From Helochares maculicollis (lineage: Eukaryota > Arthropoda > Insecta > Coleoptera > Hydrophilidae), in the NCBI GenBank assembly GCA_033557835.1, contig JAWQRO010000048.1, forward strand, positions 1 through 64,000: a stretch of DNA of 64,000 nucleotides. The letters are read 5' to 3'. The notes beneath the pieces are model-generated. The model saw only the letters and a list, made by a program, of their open reading frames with translations. It did not search any database and was not told where the DNA came from. The stretch's first letter is position 1, and each line of letters begins with the position of its first letter. This document shows, one piece after another, positions 62,391 to 64,000 of the stretch. The position numbers were made by a program, and so were the translations under genes.

Positions 62391-64000
62391 CCTAATCGCT
62401 TTTCAAGTTGTCGTTTAGAAATTAATTACTAGCAAAATTTTGTCTTACCTGCCTTTTATTTTTTTATAGTTTACCCTATAAACATTCTAGTCCAACTTGT
62501 GGACAACAAAACTACCACATTTCCGTTTAATTTTGGAATCGCTATTGCATGAATGTAGCGCGGAGATAATGGATGAAAACATTTCAGAGACCGCTGAAAT
62601 CACAACGCATGTCACTGAAACTAATGTGAACATGCAAAACAGGAGCAATATTCCGCATAAAACTCTATCCTAATTACACATACATCAAAACCAGGATAAC
62701 TACCAATTACGGACCGCTTCCCAATTTTAAAATAAAGCCCAACTAATTTTGACTTATCATGAATCTAAACCATTTTAGAGACAACGCAACATCCATTCAG
62801 AATCGCTCAAGCGTGAGATTAACCTGGCCTCACCGTCAATCTCAGCTTATTTGCCCGAAAGAAACGGCAAAACATGGATATCCTCCTCCGAAAAATGAGG
62901 TCACCACTGTAAATAATTGAACTTTTAGAATGATTTCGCTCGATTTCGAACAAAAAGCGTCGGCAGACTCTTTTCAAATGCGCCCTTTTTAATTTTGTGT
63001 TCCTTTAAAAATTGAAATTTCCAAAAGGAATAATCATAATACAGTTTCCTTCTCTCATTCTTGCACGAAATGGGCTTTATGTCACCACCTTTTTCAACTT
63101 AGCAGATCTTTAAGTTTTCCCGGGGCGTTGCCAGGACTTTTTCTCTCCTGGGGCTCGCGTGAAATGCCCTTTCTGTATTCCTTTCGGTTTTCTACTGCAT
63201 TAGAACCTTTGTTACAAGATACCTTTTTATAGTTATTTTTTCATTTTCTTCAAGCTAGAGCAGCTCAAAAACTATCTGATTAAAAAAAGTACGTTTTATT
63301 TGGCCATCCTGAAAGCTCTAGACATTTTTATAGTGAATGCGCAATTTCCGGAAAGGACGAAAGGGCTCGTATCCTGAAACGCAGGAAAATGATGTTAACT
63401 GCCAACCCAAATATGAGCGGCAACCCTCGGAAGGACTTGCGGATTCCGGTATAAGTGGGTTGGTCTTTCCTTCAAACTGGACGGTCCTTTAAAACTAGAT
63501 GCTGCTGTAAACAGGATCTGAAGAAATTGCTGAGCTACTCAGATTTATAACGGAAATATAGAAATGATCCTTTTAAACTAGAAAGTGCAGTTCCTATACT
63601 ACTTTATAATAGCATTCGTAATGAAAAATTTGGGGTTCTTTGAAGTTCATTCTTTAGACATTAATTGCGAATAAACGCGATTATTAACTGCAATTGCCCA
63701 ACTGGATAAATAAAATATATATTGTTCATTTATATTTGATCGTTAAACATTGAGCTAGAGGAGGATAAGAGTTTATATTTTTGGGTTGTGATAAAACTGA
63801 TACGGCATTAAAGTGACAAGTCTATTTTTATATACTTTCAAAATTTAGTTCATAGGATTTTTCTTTTCATATTTTGCCTAATATTCAGTGAGGGCTTTTA
63901 TCAAAAGCGGCGGGTGCTGACGAAACCGAGTCACATTCTAAAACGTGACAGGGGAAACTAACTTAATTTTTAAAGAAGTGTAAAAATTTCAGAAAGCGAA
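62391..64000. other. gene-free downstream stretch
   Basis: No exon could be supported. The interval 62900-63480 has moderate GC content with pyrimidine-rich runs, which could be upstream regulatory DNA of a following gene, but nothing specific was recognised. Confidence 0.4.

Noticed and set aside
1..64000. tRNA, rRNA, CRISPR arrays, bacterial operons or riboswitches
   Set aside because: No tRNA-like box A/box B pairs or rRNA segments were seen, and the split genes show this is animal nuclear DNA, where the bacterial features are not expected.

Overview
The window is nuclear DNA of an animal, almost certainly an insect. It is AT-rich, its genes are split by short GT-AG introns, and it is littered with dead mariner and pogo-type transposons. 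A beetle would fit, but nothing here proves the order. All three protein genes lie on the + strand.

Layout. (1) 1-5620: transposon debris, comprising a pogo/Tigger-like end, a second pogo-like transposase fossil and two mariner fossils on opposite strands. (2) 5621-11741: gene-poor DNA, probably a long intron of mind bomb 1, with one more decayed mariner at about 10440-10790 and a small GC-rich block at 9790-9845. (3) 11742-16200: the last four exons of mind bomb 1 (mib1), covering ankyrin repeats and three RING fingers; the 5' part lies upstream of the window. (4) 17529-35422: a complete axonemal inner-arm dynein heavy chain gene of the DNAH7 type (15 coding exons, 3989 codons plus stop by my joins). 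(5) 36190-58910: a second, complete tandem paralogue (16 coding exons, 3996 codons plus stop). (6) 58911-64000: no gene found; one decayed mariner, two GC-rich blocks and a near-perfect RFX X-box.

How the genes relate. The two dyneins are head-to-tail duplicates with the same architecture: a 14-nt first coding exon, then exons of identical length throughout, except that exon 2 differs by 21 nt and the downstream copy has one extra intron of about 4.1 kb, which holds two mariner fossils. Both have intact reading frames, four AAA P-loops, a stalk and the normal C-terminus, so both look functional as motile-cilium or sperm-flagellum motors. Their proximal promoters are recognisably homologous, and an RFX-like X-box lies about 55-60 bp upstream of the ATG in each (good match in copy 1, weak in copy 2). 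Long identical nucleotide runs around AAA1, against stronger divergence at the N-terminus, suggest gene conversion between the copies. mib1 (an E3 ligase for Notch ligands) is a neighbour with no evident functional link.

Exon joins were made by eye from GT/AG sites, reading phase and comparison of the two paralogues; family assignments come from recognised motifs, not from a search.
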